Shown here: positions 27,101-36,218 of the stretch, piece by piece
How positions within the stretch are numbered: the stretch's first letter is position 1
How the letters are laid out: every line of letters starts with the position of its first letter
Source of the DNA: an uncultured delta proteobacterium
Lineage (GTDB): Bacteria; Myxococcota; Myxococcia; Myxococcales; 40CM-4-68-19
Direction: 5' to 3'
Assembly (NCBI GenBank): GCA_903911145.1
Contig: CAIWCD010000023.1
Location: forward strand, 62,001-126,000
DNA length: 64,000 bases
Notes under the pieces: generated by a model
Seen by the model: the letters and a program-made list of their open reading frames with translations, nothing else
What the model was told of the DNA's origin: nothing
Database searches by the model: none
Position numbers and translations under genes: made by a program

Positions 27101-28800
27101 ATCTGTGCGAAGGCATTCCCGGGGGCCGGGTATTGAATGCAGCTGCCTCCCGCGGTGGTGGTGGGATCGGTGCAGTTGTTCAACCGCACGTCACTGAACC
27201 CATTGTTGATGTTCAGCGCAGTCGTATCGATGGTTGTGCTGCAGATTCCCGCGCCTCCATCGAGGCACGCGAGGCTCTGCAGTCGGCCGTCGATCATCGG
27301 AGTTGGGTAGTTACCGCCGCCGTCATTCGCCCCTTCGAACGTTTCAATGCTGGCGCACTCTGCCATCACGCCGTGGTTGGGCTGGTTCATGAACGTCGCG
27401 ATATTCTGCAGGCCGGCGTCCATGCAGTCGGTGTAGCAAGACTTGGCGGGACCAGGTTCAAAGTGTGGTGCCCAGAGGACCTGATATCCACCGCCATCGG
27501 AACGGCCATTGCTGAGCGCCCCGCCGGCGATATCCGCCACGTCGAGCATATCGAAGATCTGACCGCCATCCGCCCCGATCGGGCAGAGCGCGGAGTTACC
27601 AGCGGCGGTGTTATTCAGATTAAATGCATTCGCTGGGCATCCACCGGCAGAGGGAAAGTCCAATCCAGCCGACTTCAAGTAGTATTGGAGCTGCGTCCCC
27701 TTGACTCCGGTCATGCTCGAGGTGAAGCAGGTTGCGCCCGTCTTTCCATGCACCACTCCCCGTTCGTCCAGATAGCAACCGCCGGTTGATTGAAGCAGCG
27801 CGACGACGGGAGGCCGACCATTCATTCGCGAGCTATCGTCTGCCGTGAAGGGAAGCAGCGCCTGGTGAATATTCACGCGGTGCGTGTTGGCGTAGTTGAG
27901 GCCCGAACCCACGCCAGCGTCATTGTCATTGGAGCCGAAGGCCGCAACGACCGTGGTTCCACTGGGAGTCGCAGTCTTGACGGAGCAGTGGCCGACATTG
28001 TGCTCATTTCCATTGATGTTGTTGGTGGCATAGGCGCTGAAGTCGATATAGTTGCCCGAGCTATCCTGAAACTTCGGGGTCAGCGAACTGAGCATTTCAA
28101 TCAACGCGGGCACGTCCGACGCGGAGATCACGAACGCGCCGCCGCCATAGCGCATGACATTCACTCCGTTGGCAGCGTTGGCCGTGACGGAGAGAAAGTT
28201 GGGAAACGCGAGCGCATTGACAAAGTTCTTCATCGTTGTCGATGAGAGAGCGAGACCGCTCGGGTCGACATAGTCCGAGCCCGTGCCGGTCACGGTATCG
28301 AGCGTGACGATATCCTGTGTATTCGACGAGCCGAGGTGGAAGGCCACCTGCGTCGCGGGAGTTGAATTGCTCGCGCTTCCGTCAATGATGATATCGCAGC
28401 CATCGTTCCATGTTGGGTCGTTGGAGGCCGGGGCCGGCGTGACTGCCGTCGCGCCCGCATAGACCGCGCTCACATTGGTCGGAACGCATCGATTGGGCGA
28501 GCCCTTGTTCCCGGAATAGACCCAGTGAACCGTAATGCGCGAGGTGAAGGCTGAACCCGAGACGGGATACGAGGCAATCCCGTCGTCCGCGCGGAGGATA
28601 TCGTAGATGAGTCCGTAGACCGACGGCATGCCGCACGCGTCCTGGTATGGCGACGACGTGGGAATGATGATTGACCCGGCAGGGAAGGTGGTCTGCGCGC
28701 TGGCGGGAGCGGCCCACAGGAGGAGCGCCGCGGCGGCGGCGAACGCGAAGGCGAAACAAACGCGCTCGCGGCGAAGACGATTGTGGCGTGGGCGGAACAT
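24121..28800 (-). CDS. pilY1: PilY1-like type IV pilus tip protein
   Basis: The product is 1,559 residues from ATG 28800. A strong AGGAGG lies five bases upstream. A signal peptide ends at PASAQTT. The N-terminal half (to about 900) is a Cys-containing, Asn/Gly/Thr-rich extracellular region without a recognisable vWA MIDAS motif. From about residue 960 comes the PilY1/PilC beta-propeller: RPTVAYAGALDGQLHAFYV, ELWSFIPPGQLPYL, RSWHTVLVASAGG and DTVYVGDDTGNLWELD (near 1281). The last is in the position where Pseudomonas PilY1 has a calcium-binding Asp-rich loop, but the usual DxDxDGxxD pattern is not seen. PilY1 governs pilus extension/retraction and adhesion. It leads the operon, with the minor pilins after it. 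Confidence 0.88.
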   Translation of the reverse strand: MFRPRHNRLRRERVCFAFAFAAAAALLLWAAPASAQTTFPAGSIIIPTSSPYQDACGMPSVYGLIYDILRADDGIASYPVSGSAFTSRITVHWVYSGNKGSPNRCVPTNVSAVYAGATAVTPAPASNDPTWNDGCDIIIDGSASNSTPATQVAFHLGSSNTQDIVTLDTVTGTGSDYVDPSGLALSSTTMKNFVNALAFPNFLSVTANAANGVNVMRYGGGAFVISASDVPALIEMLSSLTPKFQDSSGNYIDFSAYATNNINGNEHNVGHCSVKTATPSGTTVVAAFGSNDNDAGVGSGLNYANTHRVNIHQALLPFTADDSSRMNGRPPVVALLQSTGGCYLDERGVVHGKTGATCFTSSMTGVKGTQLQYYLKSAGLDFPSAGGCPANAFNLNNTAAGNSALCPIGADGGQIFDMLDVADIAGGALSNGRSDGGGYQVLWAPHFEPGPAKSCYTDCMDAGLQNIATFMNQPNHGVMAECASIETFEGANDGGGNYPTPMIDGRLQSLACLDGGAGICSTTIDTTALNINNGFSDVRLNNCTDPTTTAGGSCIQYPAPGNAFAQIGDFRWYAFSGVVQNYFPEPGAIYGPGVLPLAYTIGTLTKSLLTSASSARTMAKVDNFTYIQRGNNSQKAQMVYLGGHNYTSDVAGTRVALNTLLALGLVLTTSETAYIGPTLYQSNVFVPTYREVTNVTVPAEWRVLNVTLGSKWHFPYHQGDLRIHPLQTSTVNETFATDLVASASDTFGRFATKYATNASPVTAATRNLFTYLDGHVDTESGGYYTGNVIQHGWMPVNFDVPQVTPTTCLDMYHVGNVALDAGLNKPGPYAGMVQGPNTVAGANGQTTVCDLQEALEVNLTATDIGADYGASAADQTQIANVLTDPEQLNKAMELVQMVRGYCFATTSGLDSTIGDVNAVQAHPTDAQCNDLRQYGTDVATANLSSLGGFVHSQVAVIPDTPYVANIGGKARPTVAYAGALDGQLHAFYVTRSDGADVGYTGPVSTVGGLNPSAATVFPRTLSLSSPPANLTELWSFIPPGQLPYLASNSAAVDSSPAVIDVFGNFSAAGIAAGRSWHTVLVASAGGNNQELFALDITNPLAPTLLWDLQSTYGSSLAYAPVPLTDDDTGLTTDSAAVGSTDYALQWQNNCRASATGCTPALYQLPTNAPTLAALGGGPAPDPGLSTSGPYNYRHLGASQSVSVAAMRRNGQPVFAAFVATNEPRGNGVYVFSIDIVTGQKLWEWASPYDTVSMPAGQASGVGNTPPAGVTLLSKAGNNLIDTVYVGDDTGNLWELDAATGVSLTSYATSPSCATAPATCNFSLSNAYGYTQDGGPQPISTLSTLFFIPTSQPAGTTFFNYAGQTMLAYGTAGTDTVSALPVVPNGAIHVIPLAASGRYQATDLAITGDKAIMTAKGVGKEPSGYPQWLTGGKRVFGSIVATNDQLYFSGTSGTVTDIDKRGDASALNGTTYSLNLLSTSTSTAISPLSGYLGVGGIGGTVAVSTNTAGQVTVVTVTTQGIATTVVPSTNNTAAEHSINNVGLSPTSMLGWIIRQTGHDY

Positions 28801-29066
28801 TGAATCCTCCTGCTGCAGTCGGTGCGGCATCAGAGCAGACCTTGGGCTGCCGCGCTCGTTTTTGTCTCGAGGAGCGCAACAGGCCAATCGGGACCATACG
28901 CAAAGCGACGGCCAGATGGAGATGAGTTCAACTCCTCTGGCGGCCCGTGTTTTCGCGACGGCCCGGCCGAGTTGCCCTCTCTTGCTTCGATACTCTTTGC
29001 GTGCTCGGCAAACTGGTGCGTATCGGCGGATGTACGCGTCTATCAGCGATCGAATAGGCTGCAGCG
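28801..29066. other. Divergent intergenic region upstream of pilY1 and the methyltransferase
   Basis: The 266 bases hold the pilY1 ribosome site (CCTCCT on the plus strand, 28806-28811). An imperfect bulged stem lies at 28912-28940 around GAGTTCAACTC. No confident -35/-10 or -24/-12 promoter, riboswitch or coding region is visible to me. Confidence 0.5.
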
Positions 29067-29828
29067 ATGCTCGAACTTGGGAACGCGGAGCTGGTGCCGC
29101 GCGGTCGTTGTGTGCAGGGAGACTCACGCGAGGAGCAGAGCTTCCAGCGCGCGTTGGAAGGGGCGCGGGCAAACCTGCTCCTCACCGACCCGCCATATTG
29201 TCTCCTGCAGCGGCGGCGCAAGGGCGGCGATCTGCGCGATAAGAAAGAGCGCAAGATCGATCATGAGATGGTCGGGCGGTTTCCCGACGTGCGCAGCTAT
29301 CGGGCCTTTACCGAGGGCTGGCTGCCGAAGGCCGTCGCGCGATTACAAGGCAATGCGCCGCTGGTGATCTGGACCAACTTTCTCGGCAAGGAGCCCATTC
29401 GCACGGTCGCGCGCGCGTGCGGATATGGCGCGCTCTGGGGCGAGTTTGCCTGGGCCAAACGAACGCAGCCGGGCGACGGAAATGAGATCCTGTTGCGCGT
29501 GTATGAGGTCGCGCTTGTCCTGGGGCGCGAGCCGTTGCCGCCGCTTGCGCACTCAGCTGCGCCGCGCTGCTGGTCGGTTGTCGCGGGATACGACGACGAT
29601 GGCGAGGCGCAGAAGTTCGGCGGCCATCCCAATCACAAACCATTCGGCGTGATTGAGCCTCTTGTGCGTGCCTATTCGCAGCCGGGCGAGCTGGTTCTCG
29701 ATCCGTTCGCGGGAAGCGGTTCACTGCCCGCGGCCGCGCTGCGCTTGGGGAGGAACGCTGCCTGTATCGAATTGGATCGGGAGTGGGCGGGTCGCGTTCA
29801 ATCGCGACTATCGCGAAGCGCGGGATAG
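29067..29828 (+). CDS. Orphan DNA adenine methyltransferase (beta class)
   Basis: The product is 253 residues. Catalytic motif IV is DPPY (residues 41-44, in LLTDPPYCLL), which points to N6-adenine rather than cytosine-N4 methylation. SAM-binding motif I (DPFAGSGSLPAAAL) comes later, near residue 212, preceded by HPNHKPFGVIEPLVRA. This motif IV-then-I order defines the beta class (CcrM-like enzymes). No restriction endonuclease or specificity subunit is adjacent, so it is either solitary or part of a regulatory methylation system. The target sequence cannot be read from the protein. It converges on the cytochrome oxidase operon across a 15-bp hairpin. Confidence 0.85.
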   Translation: MLELGNAELVPRGRCVQGDSREEQSFQRALEGARANLLLTDPPYCLLQRRRKGGDLRDKKERKIDHEMVGRFPDVRSYRAFTEGWLPKAVARLQGNAPLVIWTNFLGKEPIRTVARACGYGALWGEFAWAKRTQPGDGNEILLRVYEVALVLGREPLPPLAHSAAPRCWSVVAGYDDDGEAQKFGGHPNHKPFGVIEPLVRAYSQPGELVLDPFAGSGSLPAAALRLGRNAACIELDREWAGRVQSRLSRSAG

Positions 29829-29846
29829 TCCACCGCGCTGTTCTGC

Positions 29847-29886
29847 AACTGAAGCAGCGATAGAACGAGCCATCGCTGCTTCAGTT
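29847..29886. terminator. Perfect 15-bp stem-loop between convergent operons
   Basis: AACTGAAGCAGCGAT (29847-29861) and ATCGCTGCTTCAGTT (29872-29886) are exact inverted repeats around a 10-base loop. The stem lies between the methyltransferase stop and the end of the 12-gene respiratory operon. It lacks a T-tract on either side, so it may act as a bidirectional terminator or as an mRNA 3'-end stabiliser. Confidence 0.6.
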
Positions 29887-29904
29887 CAAGGAGCTATCGA
29901 CGAA

Positions 29905-30330
29905 CTATCGCTCGGCCTTCTCGCCAGCAGTCGATGCACCGGTCTCATCGCCAGTCGGGAGAATCACCTTCGCGCCAAACGGCGCGCCCGCCGGAGTCAT
30001 TGGCTTGAATCGCGTCGACACGTCGGTGAGGACCATGCCCATCAGGAGCAGCGCGAACATCACGCTGACGCCGATGATCATCGAGTAGATCCCCTTCTGC
30101 TCCTTGAGGTGCATGAAGAAGGCGAGCACCAGCACGCTCTTCACGGTCGCGATGGTCAGCGCGAGCGGCAGCGCGATGGCACCGAGGTGCTGCTTTCCGG
30201 TCACCACCGTCACGATCGTCAGGATGCCAAGCGCAATCCAGACGAGGACGTAGGGCGTTGCCGAGTGCTCCGCGTGCGGCTTGGTCGTCTTCGGATGCGC
30301 CGGTGCTTCAGGCTTGTAGGTCTCAGACAC
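29905..30330 (-). CDS. ctaF: Cytochrome c oxidase subunit IV (caa3 type)
   Basis: The product is 141 residues with three hydrophobic segments after a 25-residue His/Pro-rich cytoplasmic leader. They are YVLVWIALGILTIVTVV, LPLALTIATVKSVLVLAFFMHL and MIIGVSVMFALLLMGMVL. The TVKSVLVLAFFMHLKE stretch is the signature of the prokaryotic COX4/CyoD-like subunit IV. It stabilises the oxidase core. It is the last gene of the operon, 12 bases after subunit III. Confidence 0.88.
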   Translation of the reverse strand: MSETYKPEAPAHPKTTKPHAEHSATPYVLVWIALGILTIVTVVTGKQHLGAIALPLALTIATVKSVLVLAFFMHLKEQKGIYSMIIGVSVMFALLLMGMVLTDVSTRFKPMTPAGAPFGAKVILPTGDETGASTAGEKAER

Positions 30331-30342
30331 GCTTAGACTCCG

Positions 30343-31012
<670 letters not shown>

Positions 31013-31020
<8 letters not shown>

Positions 31021-32671
31021 GATGAATCCCGTAGGCCGCCGAGTTGTCGTTCGTGCGGTAATCGTGCGGCCCGGTGGTGATGGTGGGGATGACTTCGAAG
31101 TTGCTCGTCGTGGGCGGCGTCTGCGTCATCCACTCGAAGCCCTTCGAGCCCCAGGGATTCTGCTCGCAGCGCTTGCCGGAGACGAGCGCGACGACGAGAT
31201 AGATGAGGACGATGACGAGTCCGAGGGCGAGCACCGCGGCGCCGGTCGTCGAGGCGACGTTGAGCGCCTGGAACTTATCCGGATACTCGTAGTAGCGGCG
31301 CGGCATACCGGCGTTCCCGAGGAGGAACTGCGGAATGAACGTCGCGTTGAATCCCAGGATGATCAGCGTCGCGGCGACCATGCCCCAGCCGTCGTGATAG
31401 GTGCGCGCGAACATCTTCGGGAACCAGTAATGGAGCGCCGCGAGGAATCCCATGATGACCGCGCCGACCATGACGAAGTGGAAGTGCGCGATGACGAAGT
31501 AGGTGTCGTGCCAGTGGACGTCGAGGCCGACCGTCGCGAGTGCGATTCCCGTCATTCCGCCGAAGACGACGAAGTAGAGGAAGCCGCACGCATAGATGAA
31601 CGGCGTGTTCACCTGGATTGAGCCGCGATACATCGTGCCGACCCAGTTGAATACTTTAATCGCGGTGAAGACGCCGACGAGCATCGAGATGACGCCGAAG
31701 ATGCCCGCGTTCACCGACGACTGGCCGGTGACGAACATGTGGTGTCCCCAGGCGAAGAAGCCGACGAACGCGATGCCCAGCGAGCTGTAGGCGATCATGT
31801 TGTAGCCGTAGGCGTTCTTGCGCGAGAAGGCGCAGATGATCTCGCTCATCACGCCCATCGCGGGCAGCACCATGATGTAGACGGCCGGGTGCGAATAGAA
31901 CCAGAAGAGGTGCTGGAAGAGCAGCGGGTCGCCGCCGCGCGTCGGATCAAAGAGTCCGAAGTGCATCGTGTTCTCGACGCCGACCACGAGGAGCGCAAGG
32001 CCGAGCACCGGCGTCGCGAGCACCTGGATGAGGCTTGTTCCGTAGACCGCCCAGACGAAGAGCGGCAGGCGCATCCACGTCATGCCCGGCGCGCGCAGCG
32101 TGTGCACCGTGACGATGAAATTCAAGCCCGTCATGATCGAGGAGAAGCCGATGATGAAGGCGCCGAGGATGACCGGGAACGCGTCGGTCGTCGTCGTGGA
32201 CGAGTAGGGCGTGTAGAATGTCCAGCCCGTATCGACGCCGCCGTGAATCATTCCCCAGAGCGCGATCGAGGCGCCGAGGAGATAGACGTACATCGAGCCG
32301 AGGTTGAGGCGCGGGAATGCGACGTCGCGCGCGCCGATCATCAGCGGCAGGACGAAGTTCCCGAAGCCCGACGGGATCGCCGGGATCATGAAGAGGAAGA
32401 TCATCACGATGCCGTGCAGCGTGAAGAGGCGGTTGTAGGTCATCGCGTCGAAGAGGAACGGACCCGGCTGCAAGAGCTTCACGCGAATCGCGAGCGCGAA
32501 GACGCCGCCGATGAGGAAGCCGATCATCACGAGCGCGAGGAACATCACGCCGACGCGCTTGTGGTCGCGCGTGTTCAGCCACGACATCACCGACGTGCCG
32601 TCCGTCAGATAGGACGCTTGTTCTGTAGGAGCCGCCACGGTCTGTGGCGAGCCATCAGTGGACTGGAGCAT
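31013..32671 (-). CDS. ctaD: Cytochrome c oxidase subunit I, type A2
   Basis: The product is 552 residues with 12 membrane helices and all haem/CuB ligands. The low-spin haem His is in LFTLHGIVMIFLFM. CuB and the Tyr-His region lie in FWFYSHPAVYIMVLP, with the CuB pair in WGHHMFVTG. Haem a3 and a His are in IAHFHFVMVGAV. The D-channel Glu of mitochondrial-type (A1) oxidases is replaced by the Tyr-Ser of YSHP, which defines A2 oxidases such as the Rhodothermus caa3. It reduces O2 to water and pumps protons. Its start overlaps the ctaC stop by 17 bases. Confidence 0.96.
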
Positions 32672-33698
32672 AGAGCGGGCCCTCCGGAGGCGTGGTGCGC
32701 GCGGTGTCGGTCCGCAGCGACTTCATGTACTCGACCAGCGCGGCGATCTCCGGGCCAGCCAACTTGTTCTGGAAGCTCGGCATCACCGGGGCGTAGCCCT
32801 CGACGATCTTCGCGAGCGGGTCCATGATCGACTCGGTCATGTAGGCTTCGTCGACCACGATCTTCTCTCCCGTGATCAACTTCTCGGTGCGGCCGAACAT
32901 GTTCAGCCAGGTCGGCCCGGTGAACTTCGTGCCGTCGATGGTGTGGCACTTGAAGCAGCCCTGCTCGGCGGCGACGCGTCGGCCCTGCTCAGCGAGCGAA
33001 CTGTTGACCGAGACCTTCTCGATATCGGTGTTCAGACCGTCCTGGGGCAGCGGGCTGCGCTTGAGATTGTCGAGCCACGTCTGGTACTCGGCCGGCGGCA
33101 TGACGATGACCTCGCCGCGCATGATCGAGTGGCCCGCGCCGCAGTATTGCGAGCAGAGGATCTCGTACTTGCCCGGCGTGGTTGCATTGAACCAGGTCTG
33201 GGTGTAGCGGCCCGGGTTGACGTCCTTCTTGACGCGGAACTCGGGCACGAAGAAGGAGTGGATCACGTCCTGCGAGGTCATCAGCAGGCGCACCGGACGG
33301 CCAGCAGGAACGCGCAGGACGTTCACGCTGTTGGGGCCGTCGGGATAGTTGAACTTCCACATCCACTTCTTCGCCATCACGTAGACGTCCATCGCGTCTG
33401 CAGGCGGCGTGTCCTGCTCGACGAACTGGCGGAAGCCGACGGCGAACCAGAGCAGGAAGAGGACGAGCGGCACGCTGACGAACGCGGCCTCGATCATCAT
33501 CGTCGGCTCGACGTGCGGCGTGGTCTGCGTCTCGCTCTTGCGCTTGTAGAGCGCAATGAAGACGACCGCGAGCACGCCCACCGCGAGCGCCATGATGAAG
33601 GTCGTGAGCGCGACGAAGTAGTGGAGGTGATCGACGCCGGCGGCGAACGTCGAGGCCTGCTCCGGCAGGAAGAGGAGCTTGCGGAAGAACTCGTTCAT
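32655..33698 (-). CDS. ctaC: Cytochrome c oxidase subunit II with fused cytochrome c (caa3)
   Basis: The product is 347 residues from ATG 33698. Two N-terminal helices (FVALTTFIMALAVGVLAVVF and FVSVPLVLFLLWFAVG) anchor a periplasmic CuA cupredoxin with CSQYCGAGHSIM. After a short linker a monohaem cytochrome c domain contains GCFKCHTIDG and a Met ligand in APVMPSF. The fusion lets the oxidase accept electrons directly from ActE or ActA. An N-terminal extension in frame is a shadow of the Sco gene. The ATG overlaps the sco stop as ATGA. Confidence 0.95.
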   Translation of the reverse strand: MNEFFRKLLFLPEQASTFAAGVDHLHYFVALTTFIMALAVGVLAVVFIALYKRKSETQTTPHVEPTMMIEAAFVSVPLVLFLLWFAVGFRQFVEQDTPPADAMDVYVMAKKWMWKFNYPDGPNSVNVLRVPAGRPVRLLMTSQDVIHSFFVPEFRVKKDVNPGRYTQTWFNATTPGKYEILCSQYCGAGHSIMRGEVIVMPPAEYQTWLDNLKRSPLPQDGLNTDIEKVSVNSSLAEQGRRVAAEQGCFKCHTIDGTKFTGPTWLNMFGRTEKLITGEKIVVDEAYMTESIMDPLAKIVEGYAPVMPSFQNKLAGPEIAALVEYMKSLRTDTARTTPPEGPLYAPVH

Positions 33699-34606
33699 AC
33701 TGCCTTCCCCTTCTGGGATTTGATGTCGCGGTACCAGAGGACGGTGAGCATCGACGCGAGCGCGATGAACACCAGGCCCGCTCCGGCGCGCACAAATCCC
33801 CAGACGTAGAGGTTGTAGCGGCGGCTTGCGGGGTCGTAGCGGAAGCACTTGAGCAGCGCGCGGTCGAGCGTCGTGCCGACCTTGCCCTGCGCGGCTTCCA
33901 CGATGGCGAGACGCAGATCGCGCGTCGGGAACTGCACTCCGTACAGATAGCGGGAGATGCGACCGTCCGGCGTCAGCACGATCGCGACGGCCGGATGCTC
34001 GAACTGCGCGGTGGGCGCGTCCCAGCGGTACTGGAAGCCGATCGCCTGCGCGAGCTTCTTGATCTGCTCGGTCGCGCCGGTGAGGAACAGCCAATCCTGC
34101 GCGTGGGCGTGCTCAGCGCCGCGCAGCGCACGCAGATAGCTCTCCTGGTGAATCGAGGCGTCGCGCGGGGAGTCCTTCGGATTGAAGCTCACGGTCAGCG
34201 CCGTGTACTCCTCGCCCAGCTTCAAGCCGCTCTCTCCCAGGCTCTTGATGAGACCCTGCTCGACCAGATTGCAGAGCATCGGGCAGTCGAAATAGACGAG
34301 CGTGAGGACAATCGGCTTTCCGCGCGAGAACGCGTCGCGCATGTAGAAGCCGTTCTGGAACGCGTCGAGGAAGTGCAGATCTCCCGGGATGCGATCGTTC
34401 AAATGCTCGACAACATCGACCGGCTCGAGCTTGACCTGTGCGCCGTCCTCTGCGCTGTCCGCCGCTGCCTCGGCAGGTGCCTTGACAGTCGCAACCGCCT
34501 GTGGCAGCGGCGCCTGCACCACGGCCGCTGCCGCGGCCGACGAGGGCTTCTCGTCGGGGGCCGCAGTCGGCGTGAGCGCAAGCAGGAGAGCGGCGAGCAG
34601 AATCAC
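33695..34606 (-). CDS. sco: SCO1/SenC-family copper chaperone
   Basis: The product is 303 residues. An N-terminal hydrophobic segment exports or anchors it. The thioredoxin-like domain carries CPMLC (the copper Cys pair, about residue 110) and a later conserved His in FEHPAVAIV. A C-terminal helix (FVRAGAGLVFIALASMLTVLW) and a basic tail make a second membrane anchor. SCO proteins load copper into the CuA centre of subunit II, which is encoded next. Overlap with the preceding gene and with ctaC is four bases each. Confidence 0.92.
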   Translation of the reverse strand: MILLAALLLALTPTAAPDEKPSSAAAAAVVQAPLPQAVATVKAPAEAAADSAEDGAQVKLEPVDVVEHLNDRIPGDLHFLDAFQNGFYMRDAFSRGKPIVLTLVYFDCPMLCNLVEQGLIKSLGESGLKLGEEYTALTVSFNPKDSPRDASIHQESYLRALRGAEHAHAQDWLFLTGATEQIKKLAQAIGFQYRWDAPTAQFEHPAVAIVLTPDGRISRYLYGVQFPTRDLRLAIVEAAQGKVGTTLDRALLKCFRYDPASRRYNLYVWGFVRAGAGLVFIALASMLTVLWYRDIKSQKGKAV

Positions 34607-35001
34607 TTCTTCTGCTCCGCGACCTGGAGTTCCATCGCCCGTTCGATCGGGATGCGAATCGTGCCGGCCTTGCGGTCGACCCAGCCGTAGCTGCCGAGCT
34701 GCTTCGCCGACGCCGCGCGATCGTCCTTCACCCAGTGATTCAGCTCGAACGGGATCTGATCGACGATGCCCTGCTCCTCGGCACCGAAGTTCGCCGGCAG
34801 AGCGATCGGGCCGTGCGGATTCATCGCCGCGATCGTCGCCGTGCGCATACGCAACGCCCAGACCGAGCCGATCGCGAACACGAGCAGCGAGATGACCCCG
34901 ACCGAGATCACCTTGCCGAGCGCGACGTTCTCGGGCTCGGGAATGGTCGTGTCGTGCGCGTGCGACGACGTGTCTGCCTTCGAGTCTGCGTGATCGCTCA
35001 T
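34603..35001 (-). CDS. Small single-TM protein conserved between actF and sco
   Basis: The product is 132 residues from ATG 34999-35001. A His/Asp-rich N-terminus (about 25 residues) precedes one membrane helix (KVISVGVISLLVFAIGSVWAL, about 30-50). A periplasmic domain ends with YGWVDRKAGTIRIPIERAME, a motif I associate with proteins encoded next to alternative complex III and SCO. It has no haem or metal motif. It may be an assembly or accessory subunit of the ACIII-caa3 supercomplex, comparable in position to small ActG-like subunits, but equivalence is not shown. Confidence 0.75.
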   Translation of the reverse strand: MSDHADSKADTSSHAHDTTIPEPENVALGKVISVGVISLLVFAIGSVWALRMRTATIAAMNPHGPIALPANFGAEEQGIVDQIPFELNHWVKDDRAASAKQLGSYGWVDRKAGTIRIPIERAMELQVAEQKK

Positions 35002-36218
35002 GGCTGCGAATACCTCAGCGAGTCGTCCAGGTACGGATCGCCCACCGGCACGCCGTAGCGGCCGCTGGCACGGAAGAGCGCGAGCGAGATGGCGAGCCCA
35101 CCGATTCCGAGGAACGCGGTGATCATCGTCCAGTGGAACGACGGCGCGTCGTGGAATGCCGGCACGATCAGCCAATACGTATCGAGCATTCCGGAGACGA
35201 GGATCCAGGCCGCCACCAGCGCGAGCTTGCCCGGCACCATCTTCAGGTCGCGCGAGAGGAGCGTGAAGAACGGGATGAAGAAGTGGCCGACCACGAGCAT
35301 CCAGAAGATCGGCTTCCACGGCCCGGTCGTGCGCGAGATGAACCAGGGAATCTCGTCGGGGAGGTTCGCGATCCAGATGAGGAGGAACTGCGAGAACGCG
35401 ATGTAGGCCCAGAAAGCAGTGAAGGCGAGCATCAGCTTGCCGAGGTTGTGCCAGTGGTCCTTCTGCATCAGCGCCGCGTGGGCGCCACTGGTGCCGCGGG
35501 CGAGCGCGGAAGCGAGCGCGAGGAACGAAACTGCGCCGAGGAAACTTCCGGCGAAGTAGTAGACGCCGAAGATCGTGCTCGAGAAGCCAGGCTCGAGCGT
35601 CATCAGCCAGTCGACCGCGGCGACCGAAAACGCGATCGCCATGAACGGGAGGATGCCCGCAGAGAACGAGCGCTGCTTGCGGGTCAGCGCGGCAGAACCC
35701 TCGCTGTCCTGCTTCAGTGACCACGAGTAGAGCAGCTGTTGCACTGCGATGAACATGATGAAGTAGACGACCGCGCGGATGGTGAAGCCGTTCGTGTTCA
35801 GCCAGAACTGCTTGGCCGGCATCAGCTTGGTGAGCTCAGGCGAGAGCGAACTCGGCGTCATCCACGAGTAGAGCTGCTTGGCATTGACAAGAATCGGGAT
35901 GAAGAGCAGGGCGAACAGCGGCAGCGGCGCCGCCATCGTCTCCATCGCCCGGCGCAGCACGATCGTCCAGCGCGCACCGGCCGCGTTGAAGATCATCACC
36001 AGGAAGAGTCCGCCCAGCGAGATCCCGACCCAGAAGGCGAATGCCCAGAGGTACGAGATCATCGTCTCGTGGGGTGCCGACGCGATGCCCGCGCCTGTCG
36101 CGATCATTCCGAGCAGGCCCAGAGCTGCGGCGATCTTCATCGCAGAGCCGCTCTTGAGGACCGCGAGTTCGTGCACCGACGGCGTTGCGGCCGCGTGCGT
36201 GTCGTGATTCGCGCTCAC
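34998..36218 (-). CDS. actF: ActF, NrfD-like quinol-binding membrane subunit of alternative complex III
   Basis: The product is 406 residues with about ten membrane helices (for example TMISYLWAFAFWVGISLGGLF and FWMLVVGHFFIPFFTLL). It resembles ActC but is shorter. Both belong to the NrfD/PsrC superfamily, and ActF is the second, quinol-related, membrane subunit of ACIII. The N-terminus (about 30 residues) is cytoplasmic and His-containing. The start overlaps actE by four bases. Confidence 0.9.
   Translation of the reverse strand: MSANHDTHAAATPSVHELAVLKSGSAMKIAAALGLLGMIATGAGIASAPHETMISYLWAFAFWVGISLGGLFLVMIFNAAGARWTIVLRRAMETMAAPLPLFALLFIPILVNAKQLYSWMTPSSLSPELTKLMPAKQFWLNTNGFTIRAVVYFIMFIAVQQLLYSWSLKQDSEGSAALTRKQRSFSAGILPFMAIAFSVAAVDWLMTLEPGFSSTIFGVYYFAGSFLGAVSFLALASALARGTSGAHAALMQKDHWHNLGKLMLAFTAFWAYIAFSQFLLIWIANLPDEIPWFISRTTGPWKPIFWMLVVGHFFIPFFTLLSRDLKMVPGKLALVAAWILVSGMLDTYWLIVPAFHDAPSFHWTMITAFLGIGGLAISLALFRASGRYGVPVGDPYLDDSLRYSQP

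Noticed and set aside
24121-28245. Several antisense frames across pilY1 (for example a 647-codon frame at 25846-27789)
   Set aside because: They have no ribosome sites, no domains and atypical composition, while the minus strand encodes a coherent PilY1.
28801-29066. A c-di-GMP (GEMM) riboswitch in the pilY1 leader
   Set aside because: I compared the leader with the GEMM core (GCAAA and GGGACGCAAAGCC type elements) and could not align both halves. Only a weak bulged stem is present.
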